From the NCBI RefSeq assembly GCF_018860165.1, contig NZ_JAHKNG010000011.1:45732-109731 (forward strand): a stretch of DNA of 64,000 bases, given 5' to 3'. The position numbers and the translations under genes were made by a program. Positions 1-8,297 of the stretch are shown here, one piece after another. Each line of letters starts with the position of its first letter. The stretch's first letter is position 1. The DNA comes from Paracoccus marinaquae. Its GTDB lineage: Bacteria; Pseudomonadota; Alphaproteobacteria; Rhodobacterales; Rhodobacteraceae. Under the pieces are notes generated by a model. It did no database searches, was not told the DNA's origin, and saw only the letters and a list, made by a program, of their open reading frames with translations.

Positions 1-392
1 GGCAGATGCTGGGACTGGCCGAGATGATGGCCGCCTGCGACGTGGCCGTGGTCGCGGTCCCGGGCGGGGCCGGAACCCGGCACCTGATCGGCGCGGCCGA
101 GTTGCAGGCCCTGGGGCCGAAGGGTCATCTGGTCAATATCGCGCGCGGCGATGTGGTCGACGAGGCGGCGCTGATCGCGGCGCTGCAATCGGGGGCCATT
201 GCCGGCGCCGGGCTGGATGTCTATGAGCGCGAGCCGCATGTGCCGCAGGCCCTGATCGAGGCGCCGAACGCCACGCTTCTGCCGCATCTCGGCACCGCGA
301 CCGACGAGGTGCGGACCGACATGGCCCTGCGCGCGCTGGACAACCTGATCGCCTTTGCCGAGGGGCGGCGACCTCAAGATTTGTTGACCTGA
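1..392 (+). CDS. D-isomer 2-hydroxyacid dehydrogenase, C-terminal part
   Basis: The 3' part of an NAD(P)-dependent 2-hydroxyacid dehydrogenase; the start lies outside the window. About 130 residues remain. They carry the three catalytic elements of the family: the arginine in NIARGDVVDE, the acid in GLDVYEREP, and the histidine in LLPHLGTAT. The likely reaction is NAD(P)H-dependent reduction of glyoxylate or hydroxypyruvate. This fits the glycerate kinase about 380 bp downstream, which would phosphorylate the glycerate produced. Substrate choice cannot be settled from the C-terminal part alone. Confidence 0.88.
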   Translation, partial: QMLGLAEMMAACDVAVVAVPGGAGTRHLIGAAELQALGPKGHLVNIARGDVVDEAALIAALQSGAIAGAGLDVYEREPHVPQALIEAPNATLLPHLGTATDEVRTDMALRALDNLIAFAEGRRPQDLLT

Positions 393-471
393 ATCTCGCG
401 GCGCGGTGAAACCTGTTGCCGCCCGTCCCGGTTGAATGCGCATCGCAACCATCCATGCCAAGGAGGATCGC

Positions 472-672
472 ATGAACTGGGATATCATCGAAGGCAAGTG
501 GAAGCAGCTGAAGGGCTCGGTCCAGCAGAAATGGGGCGAGCTGACCGATGACGAGCTGGATCAGATCGACGGCAACCGCGAGAAGCTGACCGGCAAGCTG
601 CAGGAAAAATACGGCTGGACCCGGGACGAGGCCGAGCGGAAGGTCGACGACTATTTCCGCGACAAGGGCTGA
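472..672 (+). CDS. CsbD family stress-response protein
   Basis: A 66-residue, highly charged protein starting [15 protein letters not shown] and containing [19 protein letters not shown]. This is the typical CsbD layout of a small hydrophilic helical protein. In other bacteria such proteins are induced by general stress; their molecular role is not known. The start at 472 is chosen because a perfect AGGAGG (461-466) sits six bases upstream. A longer reading frame beginning at 436 has no such site. A hairpin terminator follows at 692-718, so this looks like a single-gene transcript. Confidence 0.9.
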   Translation: MNWDIIEGKWKQLKGSVQQKWGELTDDELDQIDGNREKLTGKLQEKYGWTRDEAERKVDDYFRDKG

Positions 673-691
673 TCCGGCCTGAAACCGCCGC

Positions 692-718
692 GAAAGGGCG
701 CCCCATGGGCGCCCTTTC
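692..718 (+). terminator. Hairpin terminator after the CsbD gene
   Basis: A perfect 12-bp stem: GAAAGGGCGCCC (692-703) pairs with GGGCGCCCTTTC (707-718) around a CAT loop. The A and T runs lie inside the stem ends and no long U tract follows. It is therefore a plausible but not textbook Rho-independent terminator. Confidence 0.6.
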
Positions 719-768
719 CATGCCGGCGCCCGTGCCGGGCCTTTCCTTTTCCTGCATCTGCTTTAACC

Positions 769-2028
769 ATGCCTCCCATGGAACAGAACCCCTCCCTGCG
801 CACACGCGCGATGCAGTTGATCGAGGCCGGGATCGGTGCCGCCGATCCGGGCCTGTCGGTGGCCCGGGCGATGGCCTCGGTTCTCGCCGATCCGCCCGCG
901 CCGGGCGGCGCATGGCGGCTGATCGCGCTTGGCAAAGCGGCCCGCGCCATGGCCGCCGCCGCGCTTGAGGCCTTGCCCGGCGCGCGGGCGCTGGTGGTGA
1001 CCAATGCCGGCAATGACGCGCCGCTGGAGCGGGCCGAGATCCTTGTCGCCGGTCATCCGGTGCCCGATGCCGCGGGCGAAAGCGCGGCACGGCGGGTCGA
1101 GGCGCTGCTTGGCGGGGCTGGGGCGCAGGACCGGGTTCTGGCACTGATCTCGGGTGGCGGCTCGGCCATGCTGCCGGCGCCGCTTGCCGGCATCTCGCTG
1201 GCCGAGAAACAGCAGGTGAACCGGCTGCTGCTGGCCTCGGGCGCCGATATCGGCCAGACCAACCTGATACGACAGGCGATCTCGCGGCTGAAGGGCGGCG
1301 GCTGGCTGCGGATCTGCCCGGCGCCGGTCACCGCGCTGATCCTGTCGGACGTGCCGGGCGACGACCTGCGGGTGATCGCCTCGGGTCCGACCGTCGCCCC
1401 GATCGGCGCGATTGCCGAGGCTGCCGGGACCGCGCGCGTGCTGGGCATCTGGGACCGGCTGCCCGCCTCGGTGCAGGTGGCATTGAGCCGGCCCGAGGAT
1501 CGGCCGGCACCGCCACCGGCGCGGAACACCCTTGTCGGCTCGAACGGCCAGAGCGTCGCGGCGATGATCGCGGCCGGGGCGCAGGATGGCGGTCTGCCGC
1601 TGGAGGGTGATGTCGAGGACTGCGCCCGTGCCCTGATGGCCGTGGCCGCGAAGGCGCCGCCCGGCGCGGCGCTGGTCTTTGGCGGCGAAACCACGGTGCG
1701 GCTGACCGGCGACGGGCTTGGCGGGCGCAATCAGGAACTGGCGCTGCGTTTCGCCCGCGCCGCCGAGGCTGCCGGGATGGGCGGCGACTGGCTGTTCGCC
1801 TCGGTCGGCAGCGACGGGCGCGACGGGCCGGGCGAGGCGGCGGGCGGGATCGTCGATCCGCAGACGCTGGCCCGGATGCGCAAGGCCGGGCTGGACCTCG
1901 AGGATGTGCTGGCGCGCAACGATTCGACTCCGGCGCTGCAGGCTGCCGGCGGGCTTGTCGTTACCGGTGCGACCGGCACCAATGTCGCCGATCTGGCCGT
2001 GTTCCTGCGCGCCGGCCCCGCCGTCTGA
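769..2028 (+). CDS. Glycerate kinase (MOFRL/GckA-TtuD family)
   Basis: A 419-residue cytoplasmic enzyme of the glycerate 2-kinase/TtuD family (DUF4147 plus C-terminal MOFRL domain). It phosphorylates D-glycerate with ATP, probably to 2-phosphoglycerate. Visible features are LALISGGGSAMLPAP (about residues 122-137), the glycine-rich GGETTVRLTGDGLGGRNQELAL stretch in two parts, and ASVGSDGRDGPGEAAGGIVD near the C terminus. An alternative ATG lies at 778. Together with the preceding hydroxyacid dehydrogenase it forms a hydroxypyruvate-to-glycerate-to-phosphoglycerate route. The corA gene follows after 9 bp, so the two are probably co-transcribed. Confidence 0.92.
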   Translation: MPPMEQNPSLRTRAMQLIEAGIGAADPGLSVARAMASVLADPPAPGGAWRLIALGKAARAMAAAALEALPGARALVVTNAGNDAPLERAEILVAGHPVPDAAGESAARRVEALLGGAGAQDRVLALISGGGSAMLPAPLAGISLAEKQQVNRLLLASGADIGQTNLIRQAISRLKGGGWLRICPAPVTALILSDVPGDDLRVIASGPTVAPIGAIAEAAGTARVLGIWDRLPASVQVALSRPEDRPAPPPARNTLVGSNGQSVAAMIAAGAQDGGLPLEGDVEDCARALMAVAAKAPPGAALVFGGETTVRLTGDGLGGRNQELALRFARAAEAAGMGGDWLFASVGSDGRDGPGEAAGGIVDPQTLARMRKAGLDLEDVLARNDSTPALQAAGGLVVTGATGTNVADLAVFLRAGPAV

Positions 2029-2037
2029 GGAGGCTTC

Positions 2038-3018
2038 ATGCTCTATGCCTATGCCGTCGAGGGCGGCCGCATCACGCTGATGGAACGCGGTGCCGACCTG
2101 CGCGGGGCGATGTGGATCGACATGGTCCAGCCGGGCGATGTCGAGGTTGCGGCGCTGACCGCCCTTGGCGTCGAGGTGCCCAGCCTTGCCGATATGGAAG
2201 AGATCGAGATCTCGAACCGTCTGTTCCGCGAGAACGGCATGGACTACATGACCGCGGTGCTGCCCGGCGAACGCGGCGATGGCAGCCGGGCGGCGATGCC
2301 GGTCAGCTTCATCCTGTCGCCCGAGCGGCTGGTGACGGTGCGCCACCACTCGCCGCGCCCGTTCCTGACCTTCCCCGACCGTGGCGAACGCTCGACCCTT
2401 GGCTGCAGCACCTCCGACCGGCTGTTCATGGGCCTGGTCGAGGAGATCGTGGCCCGGCAGGCGGATATCCTCGAAGCCTCGGGCCGGGTGCTGGACGAGG
2501 CCGCTCAGGCCGTGTTCGAGCGTCGTACCGGGGCGACCGGCCCGATGGCCCGCGCCGGGGCCGAGCGGCTGCAGGCGGTGCTGCGCCAGGTCGGGCGCGA
2601 GGCGGAACTGCTGGCGCGGGTGCGGCTGGGCCTTCTGACCATCGAGCGCATGCTGGCCTTCTATATCGCCATCATCGGCGAGCGGAAGGAAAGCGGCAGG
2701 CTGCGCCCGGCCATCAAAGGCCAGTTGCGCGACGTGCAGGCGCTTCAGGTGCACGCCGATTTCCTGTCCTCGCGGGTCAGCCTGACCGTCGACACGACGC
2801 TTGGCATGATCAATCTGGAACAGAACAGCACCGTGCGCATCCTGTCGGTGCTGACCGCGCTGTTCCTGCCGCCGACCCTGATCGCCAGCATGTATGGCAT
2901 GAACTTCGTCAACATGCCCGAGTTGGAAAAGCCCTGGGGCTATCCGATGGCCCTGGGTCTGATGGTCGGCACGTCGGCGGCGACATGGCTGCTCCTGCGC
3001 TGGAAGAACTGGCTTTGA
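2038..3018 (+). CDS. corA: CorA-family divalent metal ion transporter
   Basis: A 326-residue CorA-type channel for Mg2+ or related ions. A long soluble N-terminal half rich in acidic helices is followed by two membrane helices at the C terminus. The signature YGMNF lies in the loop between them, and the protein ends WLLLRWKNWL. A strong GAGGAGG (2027-2033) overlaps the stop of the glycerate kinase gene and fixes the ATG at 2038. ZntB-like zinc export is an alternative within the family; the sequence alone does not separate the two. Confidence 0.9.
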   Translation: MLYAYAVEGGRITLMERGADLRGAMWIDMVQPGDVEVAALTALGVEVPSLADMEEIEISNRLFRENGMDYMTAVLPGERGDGSRAAMPVSFILSPERLVTVRHHSPRPFLTFPDRGERSTLGCSTSDRLFMGLVEEIVARQADILEASGRVLDEAAQAVFERRTGATGPMARAGAERLQAVLRQVGREAELLARVRLGLLTIERMLAFYIAIIGERKESGRLRPAIKGQLRDVQALQVHADFLSSRVSLTVDTTLGMINLEQNSTVRILSVLTALFLPPTLIASMYGMNFVNMPELEKPWGYPMALGLMVGTSAATWLLLRWKNWL

Positions 3019-3179
3019 GGCATGAACTTGCGGCCGGGGTTGCCTGCCGCCCTGTTCGTGCATTGCCTCGCGGGGCTTCCGCCGCCGGGGGCAATGCCGG
3101 GGCGCCATCCCGCGCCGTTTCATCGGTCGAAAGCCCGTTCCCCCTTCGCTTTCGTGGCCCGGCAGGCTAAGGCAGGTCG

Positions 3180-4727
3180 ATGACCGGTCCGTCGCCCAAC
3201 CCTGACAGCCTCACCCCCAGCCTGTCGCCGGATCAGGCCGATGCCTGGGACGCGCTGGCCGAGGTTTTTGCCGCGGCGGGTGTCGATCTGCTGGCCGAGG
3301 AAATCCGGCCGCCGCAACCCGGCAAGGGCCGGGTCATGGCGGTGATCGGCAAGGCGGGTTCGGGCAAGACGCTGCTGCTGTCCGAGATCACCCGGGCGCT
3401 GCGCGCGGGCGGGGTCGAGATCGTCAGCGCCGATTACGAGGGGCGCCGCCGCAAGGATCGCCGCACGGTGGCGATCCTCGCGCCGACCAACAAGGCCGCC
3501 TTCGTGCTGCGGACCCGCGGCGTGCCGGCCACCACCATCCACCGCATCCTTTACACCCCCGTTTACGATCCGGAATATGAACGCATCGCCGAATGGCTGG
3601 CGGGCGAGGGGCAGCGCCCCAAGGTCGAGGGGCTGACCGATGAGGCGCTGGACCGGGCGAAAGCCTTCTACGACCAGCATGCCTCGATCCCCGGCGCCCT
3701 GGCGGCGGCGGGGCTGCGCGGCTCGGACTTCATCAAGGGCTGGAAACGGCGCGAGGACGGGCTGGATATCGGCCTGATCGACGAATCCTCGATGCTGGAC
3801 GAGCGGCAGTTCGAGGATCTGCGCGAGATTTTCCCGGTCCTCGTGCTGTTCGGCGACCCGGCGCAGCTGGCCCCGGTCGGACAATCGGGCGAGATGGTCT
3901 TTGACAAGCTGGCCGAAAGCCAGCGCCTGATCCTGCACCGCATCCACCGGCAGGCCGATGACAGCCCGATCCTCGATCTTGCCCATGCCCTGTCCGACGA
4001 CAGCCTCGACTTCGCCGGGTTCGAGCGGCTGATCCGCGCGGCGGCCGGCCGCGACGACCGGGTGGTCTGGGCCGAACGGGTAGAAAGCGACCTGATGGCG
4101 CGCTCGCCGGTGCTGGTCTGGCGCAACGCCACCCGCATCCGGCTGATCCACGCCTTCCGCTCGGCCTTCGGCGCGCCGGGCGACGCGCTGCTGCCGGGCG
4201 AGCCTCTGATCTGCGACGGTCTGGAACTGCCGCTGAAACACCGCAAGAAGCGCATCGACCTTGAAGCGCGCGGGCTGATCAAGGGCGCGCAGGTGGTCTA
4301 TCTGGGACCGGGCCGCAAGCCCGGCTTCTCGCGGCTGCATGTGATCGGGGCCGAGGATCCGCGCCTGTCGGCCGCCAGCATCGTCAAGATCGAGATGCCG
4401 GACGAGGAAGAGCCCTTCATCCCCTATGCCGCCCGCATGGGCGCGGCCTTCCTGCATGGCGCGGCGGTCACGATCCATAAGTCGCAAGGCTCGCAATGGC
4501 CCGATGTGCAGGTCTTTGCCCCCGATATCAGCGCCGCCGCATGGTCGAACCGGACCGAGGCCGGCATCCCGCTGTGGAAACGCCTCGCCTATGTCGCCAT
4601 CACCCGCGCGCAGGAGCGGCTGTACTGGGTCGTCCGCCCCCGCCTTGCGCGGCCGTCGGCCGGGCTTTCGACCGCGGATCTGGACGCCCCCGCGACCGCC
4701 CTTGCCCTGGAGGGTGAAGGCTCGTGA
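3180..4727 (+). CDS. ATP-dependent RecD-like DNA helicase
   Basis: A 515-residue superfamily 1 helicase-like ATPase. The Walker A motif GKAGSGKT lies near residues 56-63. Next comes a TNKAA motif (Ia), then a DESSMLDERQ Walker B region, GDPAQLAPVGQSG (motif III), and C-terminal HKSQGSQWPDV and YVAITRAQERLY (motifs V and VI). This order matches the RecD/RecD2 5'-to-3' group, but the long N-terminal domain of true RecD2 is absent. No recB or recC is nearby, so it is probably a stand-alone helicase in replication or repair. Its exact role is not known to me. Confidence 0.85.
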   Translation: MTGPSPNPDSLTPSLSPDQADAWDALAEVFAAAGVDLLAEEIRPPQPGKGRVMAVIGKAGSGKTLLLSEITRALRAGGVEIVSADYEGRRRKDRRTVAILAPTNKAAFVLRTRGVPATTIHRILYTPVYDPEYERIAEWLAGEGQRPKVEGLTDEALDRAKAFYDQHASIPGALAAAGLRGSDFIKGWKRREDGLDIGLIDESSMLDERQFEDLREIFPVLVLFGDPAQLAPVGQSGEMVFDKLAESQRLILHRIHRQADDSPILDLAHALSDDSLDFAGFERLIRAAAGRDDRVVWAERVESDLMARSPVLVWRNATRIRLIHAFRSAFGAPGDALLPGEPLICDGLELPLKHRKKRIDLEARGLIKGAQVVYLGPGRKPGFSRLHVIGAEDPRLSAASIVKIEMPDEEEPFIPYAARMGAAFLHGAAVTIHKSQGSQWPDVQVFAPDISAAAWSNRTEAGIPLWKRLAYVAITRAQERLYWVVRPRLARPSAGLSTADLDAPATALALEGEGS

Positions 4728-4757
4728 TTCCCCTGATGGCATGACCCGGGTGCAGCC

Positions 4758-5243
4758 GTGATCAGAACCGTCTCGCTTGACACCTATCTGGACGCCCGGC
4801 CCGGGCAGGTCTGGGACGAGGTGAACCGGCCGCGCCTGCTGCGCTTCGTCGCCCATCCGCTGATCCGCTTTGATCCGGTCGACCCGGCCGTGTTTCCGGA
4901 TTGCTGGCAGGACCGGGACTATCTTGTCGCGATGTCCTGGCGCGGCATCCTGCCCCTCGGGCGGCAGACCATCCGCATCTCGCGTCCGCCATCGCGGGAC
5001 GGCCGGCGCCTGCTGCTGGATGACGGGCAAAGCGCGATGATCCGGCGCTGGCACCATGTCGTGTCGGTCGAGGCCGAGGGCGCGGGAACCCGCTATCGCG
5101 ACCGGATCGAGATCGAGGCGGGCCTTCTGACCCCGCTGATCGCGTTCTGGGCGCGGCACTTCTATGCCCACCGCCAGCGACGCTGGCGCAGCCTCGTGCG
5201 GGCGGGTTTCGACTATGACCGGGCCGAAAGCGCCCGCCCTTGA
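4758..5243 (+). CDS. SRPBCC family protein
   Basis: A 161-residue protein with the pattern of the SRPBCC/START-like fold: an N-terminal strand followed by ARPGQVWDEVNRPRLL, a central WHHVVSVEAEG strand, and a long amphipathic C-terminal helix containing FWARHFYAHRQRRWRSL. Such proteins bind hydrophobic ligands, but no ligand can be inferred here. The start is a GTG at 4758, 30 bp after the helicase stop; no ATG lies in frame nearby. It probably shares a transcript with the helicase gene. Confidence 0.7.
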   Translation: MIRTVSLDTYLDARPGQVWDEVNRPRLLRFVAHPLIRFDPVDPAVFPDCWQDRDYLVAMSWRGILPLGRQTIRISRPPSRDGRRLLLDDGQSAMIRRWHHVVSVEAEGAGTRYRDRIEIEAGLLTPLIAFWARHFYAHRQRRWRSLVRAGFDYDRAESARP

Positions 5244-5332
5244 CCTGAAGGTTATCCTGCTGCCCCGGGACATTCGCCGGCCATTGACCTGTCCCCATGG
5301 GCCGGGCTTGATGGCACGGGGGAGGCAAGCGC

Positions 5333-6220
5333 GTGATCGACAAGCTGGAAATGTTCATCGCGGTGGCCAAGGAGCGCCATTTCGGCCGCGCCGCCGCCAG
5401 TCTCGGCATTACCCAGCCCACGCTGTCCGCGGGCATCAAGCAGCTTGAGGAACAGCTGGGCGTGCTGCTGATCTTTCGCGGCTCGCGTTTCGGCGGGCTG
5501 ACCCCCGAGGGGCAGAGCGCGCTGGTCTGGGCGCGGCGCATCGTCGGTGACGCAAGGCAGCTGCGCGAGGAGATGCGGGCGGTGCGGCACGGGCTGTCGG
5601 GGCGGCTGCGGATCGCCGTCGTCCCCACGGCGCTGACCTGGGCGGCCAAGATCTCGGCCCGGTTCGGCACCCTGCATCCGAATGTCAGCTTCACCATCCT
5701 GTCGCGCACCTCGATCGAGATCCTGCAGATGATCGACGACCTCGAGATCGACGCGGGCATTTCCTATCTGGACAACGAACCCCTCGGCAAGGTCAGCACC
5801 GTCCCGCTTTATGACGAGCGTTACATGCTGGTTTGCGGTGCCGGGGGGGCCTTCGCGGGGCGCGACAGCGTCACCTGGCCCGAGCTTGACGGCCATCGGC
5901 TGTGCCTGCTGACCTCGGACATGCAGAACCGGCGGATCATCAATCGCAATCTGGTCGCCGCCGGGGTGACGCCGCGGGCCACGGTGGAATCCAGTTCGAC
6001 CGTGGTGCTGGTCGCGCATGTGCTGGAGGGCGGCTGGCTGACCGTCCTGCCCGAGGATATCGCCAGCTTCCTCGCCCAGGGCAAGCCGCTGCGGCTGGTG
6101 CCCCTGGAGAAGCCCGAAACTGCCCATGCCGTCGGTCTGGTCGCGCCCTGGCGGGAACCGCATACGCCGGTGCTGAATGCCCTTCTGGCCGAGGCCCGGC
6201 GCATGGTTTCTGATAGTTGA
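5333..6220 (+). CDS. fdsR: LysR-type regulator upstream of the formate dehydrogenase operon
   Basis: A 295-residue LysR-type regulator. The N-terminal winged helix contains HFGRAAASLGITQPTLSAGI (about residues 19-38), with the usual LEEQLGVLLIFR following; the rest is the ligand-binding domain. The start is GTG at 5333. It reads in the same direction as the fds genes and ends 86 bp before fdsG, not divergent as LysR genes often are. A LysR regulator in this place in related bacteria controls formate dehydrogenase. The fdsR assignment rests on that position and is inferred. Confidence 0.82.
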   Translation: MIDKLEMFIAVAKERHFGRAAASLGITQPTLSAGIKQLEEQLGVLLIFRGSRFGGLTPEGQSALVWARRIVGDARQLREEMRAVRHGLSGRLRIAVVPTALTWAAKISARFGTLHPNVSFTILSRTSIEILQMIDDLEIDAGISYLDNEPLGKVSTVPLYDERYMLVCGAGGAFAGRDSVTWPELDGHRLCLLTSDMQNRRIINRNLVAAGVTPRATVESSSTVVLVAHVLEGGWLTVLPEDIASFLAQGKPLRLVPLEKPETAHAVGLVAPWREPHTPVLNALLAEARRMVSDS

Positions 6221-6225
6221 TCTCT

Positions 6226-6264
6226 ATTGATCGACGGAATAACGATATTGATTTCGGATCGACG
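6226..6264 (+). promoter_or_regulatory. Direct-repeat control region before fdsG
   Basis: The 86-bp gap before fdsG is markedly AT-richer than its surroundings. It holds two direct repeats of ATTGAT (6226-6231 and 6247-6252, 21 bp apart) and two of GATCGACG (6229-6236 and 6257-6264, 28 bp apart). Repeat spacing near two helical turns is what one expects of a site bound by a multimeric regulator such as the LysR protein just upstream. Assignment to FdsR is inference. Confidence 0.4.
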
Positions 6265-6306
6265 AGCCTGTTTGCTGGGGGCTGAGGAATTGTCGAAAGG
6301 CTAGCC

Positions 6307-6783
6307 ATGCATGCGAATGCGCCAGCCCCGACCGAGGAGGAGATCCGCGCCCTTGCCGCGCCGCTTGCCTCTCTGGAAGGGCCACTTCTGCCGATGCTGC
6401 ACGCGGTGCAGGAAACATACGGCTTCATCCCTGAAAATGCCGTGCCGGTTCTGGCGGATATCCTGAATCTGGGCCGGGCCGAGGTGCATGGCGTCGTCAG
6501 CTTCTATCACGACTTCCGCGAGGCACCGGCGGGCCGGCATGTGCTGAAAATCTGCCGGGCCGAGGCCTGCCAGTCGATGGGTGGCAGCGCGCTGGCCGAG
6601 GCGACCCTGCGAAAGCTGGGCATCGGCTGGCATGACACCACGGGCGATGGCGCGCTGACGGTCGAGCCGGTCTATTGCCTGGGCATGTGCGCCTGTGCGC
6701 CGGCCGCGATGCTGGACGACCGGGTGGTGGCGCGGCTGGACGAGGCGCGGATGGACCGGCTGCTGAGCGAGGCCGGGGCATGA
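6307..6783 (+). CDS. fdsG: NAD-dependent formate dehydrogenase gamma subunit
   Basis: A 158-residue NuoE-like subunit carrying a [2Fe-2S] cluster. The four cluster cysteines are visible as C83 and C88 (ICRAEACQS) and C124 and C128 (VYCLGMCAC). It passes electrons between the FMN subunit and the cluster chain of the soluble molybdenum formate dehydrogenase (formate + NAD+ to CO2 + NADH). The start at 6307 gives a normal NuoE-type N terminus. It overlaps fdsB by ATGA at 6780-6783, which suggests translational coupling. Confidence 0.95.
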   Translation: MHANAPAPTEEEIRALAAPLASLEGPLLPMLHAVQETYGFIPENAVPVLADILNLGRAEVHGVVSFYHDFREAPAGRHVLKICRAEACQSMGGSALAEATLRKLGIGWHDTTGDGALTVEPVYCLGMCACAPAAMLDDRVVARLDEARMDRLLSEAGA

Positions 6784-8297
6784 AGATCTATGTTCCCATG
6801 GACAGCGCCGCCCGCGCGGTCGGTGCCGACGAGGTGGCCGAGGCCATCGCCCGCGAGGTGAAGGCGCGCGGCATCGAGGCCCGGATCATCCGCAACGGCA
6901 GCCGCGGCATGATCTGGCTTGAACCGCTGGTCGAGATCGACCGGGGCGAGGGGCGCATGGGCTACGGTCCGGTCGCGCCCGAGGATGTGCCGGCGCTGCT
7001 GGATGGCGGGCTGGACAGCCTTGGTCCGGTCGAGGAAATCCCGTTCTTCGCCCGTCAGCACCGGCTGACCTTCGCCCGCTGCGGCCTCATCGACCCGCTG
7101 GACCTTGCGGATTATCAGGCGCATGGCGGCCTGACCGGGCTGCGCCGCGCCATCGGCATGGAACCGGCGCAGATCGTGCAGGAGGTCACCGACAGCGGCC
7201 TGCGCGGGCGCGGCGGCGCGGGCTTCCCGACCGGCATCAAGTGGAAGACGGTCCTCGGCGCGCAGGCCGCGCAGAAGTATATCGTCTGCAACGCCGATGA
7301 GGGCGACAGCGGCACCTTCGCCGACCGGATGATCATGGAGGGCGATCCCTTCACCCTGATCGAGGGTATGGCGATTGCCGGTCTGGGTGTGGGTGCGACG
7401 CGCGGCTATGTCTATCTGCGCAGCGAATATCCCGATGCGGTCCGGGTGATGAACGCGGCGGTGCGGATCGCCCGCGAGGGCGGCGTGCTGGGGTCGGACA
7501 TCCTCGGCTCGGGCCGGGCCTTCGACATGGAGATTCGGGTGGGCGCGGGCGCCTATGTCTGCGGCGAGGAGACCAGCCTGCTGAACAGCCTCGAAGGCAA
7601 GCGCGGCGTGGTCCGGGCCAAACCGCCGCTGCCGGCGCTGGAGGGGTTCCTTGGCCAGCCCACCGTCGTCAACAACGTCATCAGCCTGGCCACGGTGCCG
7701 GTGATCTTCGAGAAGGGCGCCGCGCATTACGCCGATTTCGGACATAACCGATCCCGCGGGACGGTGACGCTGCAGATCGCCGGAAACGTGAAGCGCGGCG
7801 GGCTGTTCGAGGCGGGCTTCGGCCTGCATCTGGGCGAGATTGTCAATGATATCGCCGGCGGCACCGCTTCGGGGCGGCCGGTAAAGGCGGTGCAGGTCGG
7901 TGGGCCGCTGGGCGCCTATATGCCGGTCGACAAGTTCGCGACGCCGATGGGCTATGAGGAATTCGACGCCGAGGGCGGGCTGATCGGCCATGCCGGGCTG
8001 GTGGTCTTTGACGACACCGCCGACATGCTGCAGATGGCCCGCTTTGCGATGGAATTCTGCGCCGTCGAATCCTGCGGCAAATGCACGCCCTGCCGGATCG
8101 GCGCGGTGCGCGGGGTCGAGACCATCGACCGCATCGCCCAAGGCGATCCGAACGCGGCCGCGCTGCTGAGCGATCTTTGTGATACAATGCGGGATGGCTC
8201 GCTTTGTGCCCTGGGGGGCTTCACGCCCTTCCCGGTGATGTCCGCGCTGACCCATTTCCCGGACGATTTCGCGTGCCAGAAGGAGGCCGCCGAATGA
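6780..8297 (+). CDS. fdsB: NAD-dependent formate dehydrogenase beta subunit
   Basis: A 505-residue NuoF-like subunit, with an extra NuoE/thioredoxin-like stretch of about 100 residues at the N terminus. It binds FMN and NAD and reduces NAD+. The FMN/NAD glycine-rich segment is GLRGRGGAGFPTGIKWK, followed by CNADEGDSGTF and YVCGEETSLLNSLEG. The [4Fe-4S] cysteines are in ESCGKCTPCR with the fourth in DGSLCALGG. The start is the ATG inside the ATGA overlap with fdsG. The stop overlaps fdsA in the same way (8294-8297). Confidence 0.95.
   Translation: MKIYVPMDSAARAVGADEVAEAIAREVKARGIEARIIRNGSRGMIWLEPLVEIDRGEGRMGYGPVAPEDVPALLDGGLDSLGPVEEIPFFARQHRLTFARCGLIDPLDLADYQAHGGLTGLRRAIGMEPAQIVQEVTDSGLRGRGGAGFPTGIKWKTVLGAQAAQKYIVCNADEGDSGTFADRMIMEGDPFTLIEGMAIAGLGVGATRGYVYLRSEYPDAVRVMNAAVRIAREGGVLGSDILGSGRAFDMEIRVGAGAYVCGEETSLLNSLEGKRGVVRAKPPLPALEGFLGQPTVVNNVISLATVPVIFEKGAAHYADFGHNRSRGTVTLQIAGNVKRGGLFEAGFGLHLGEIVNDIAGGTASGRPVKAVQVGGPLGAYMPVDKFATPMGYEEFDAEGGLIGHAGLVVFDDTADMLQMARFAMEFCAVESCGKCTPCRIGAVRGVETIDRIAQGDPNAAALLSDLCDTMRDGSLCALGGFTPFPVMSALTHFPDDFACQKEAAE

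Noticed and set aside
763..3123. A 786-codon open frame on the minus strand
   Set aside because: It is antisense to glycerate kinase and corA. Long antisense frames are common at this GC content; the translation has no family motifs and is rich in Arg, His and Gly.
3120..5273. A 717-codon minus-strand frame
   Set aside because: Antisense to the RecD-like helicase and SRPBCC genes, which have clear motifs; the antisense frame has none.
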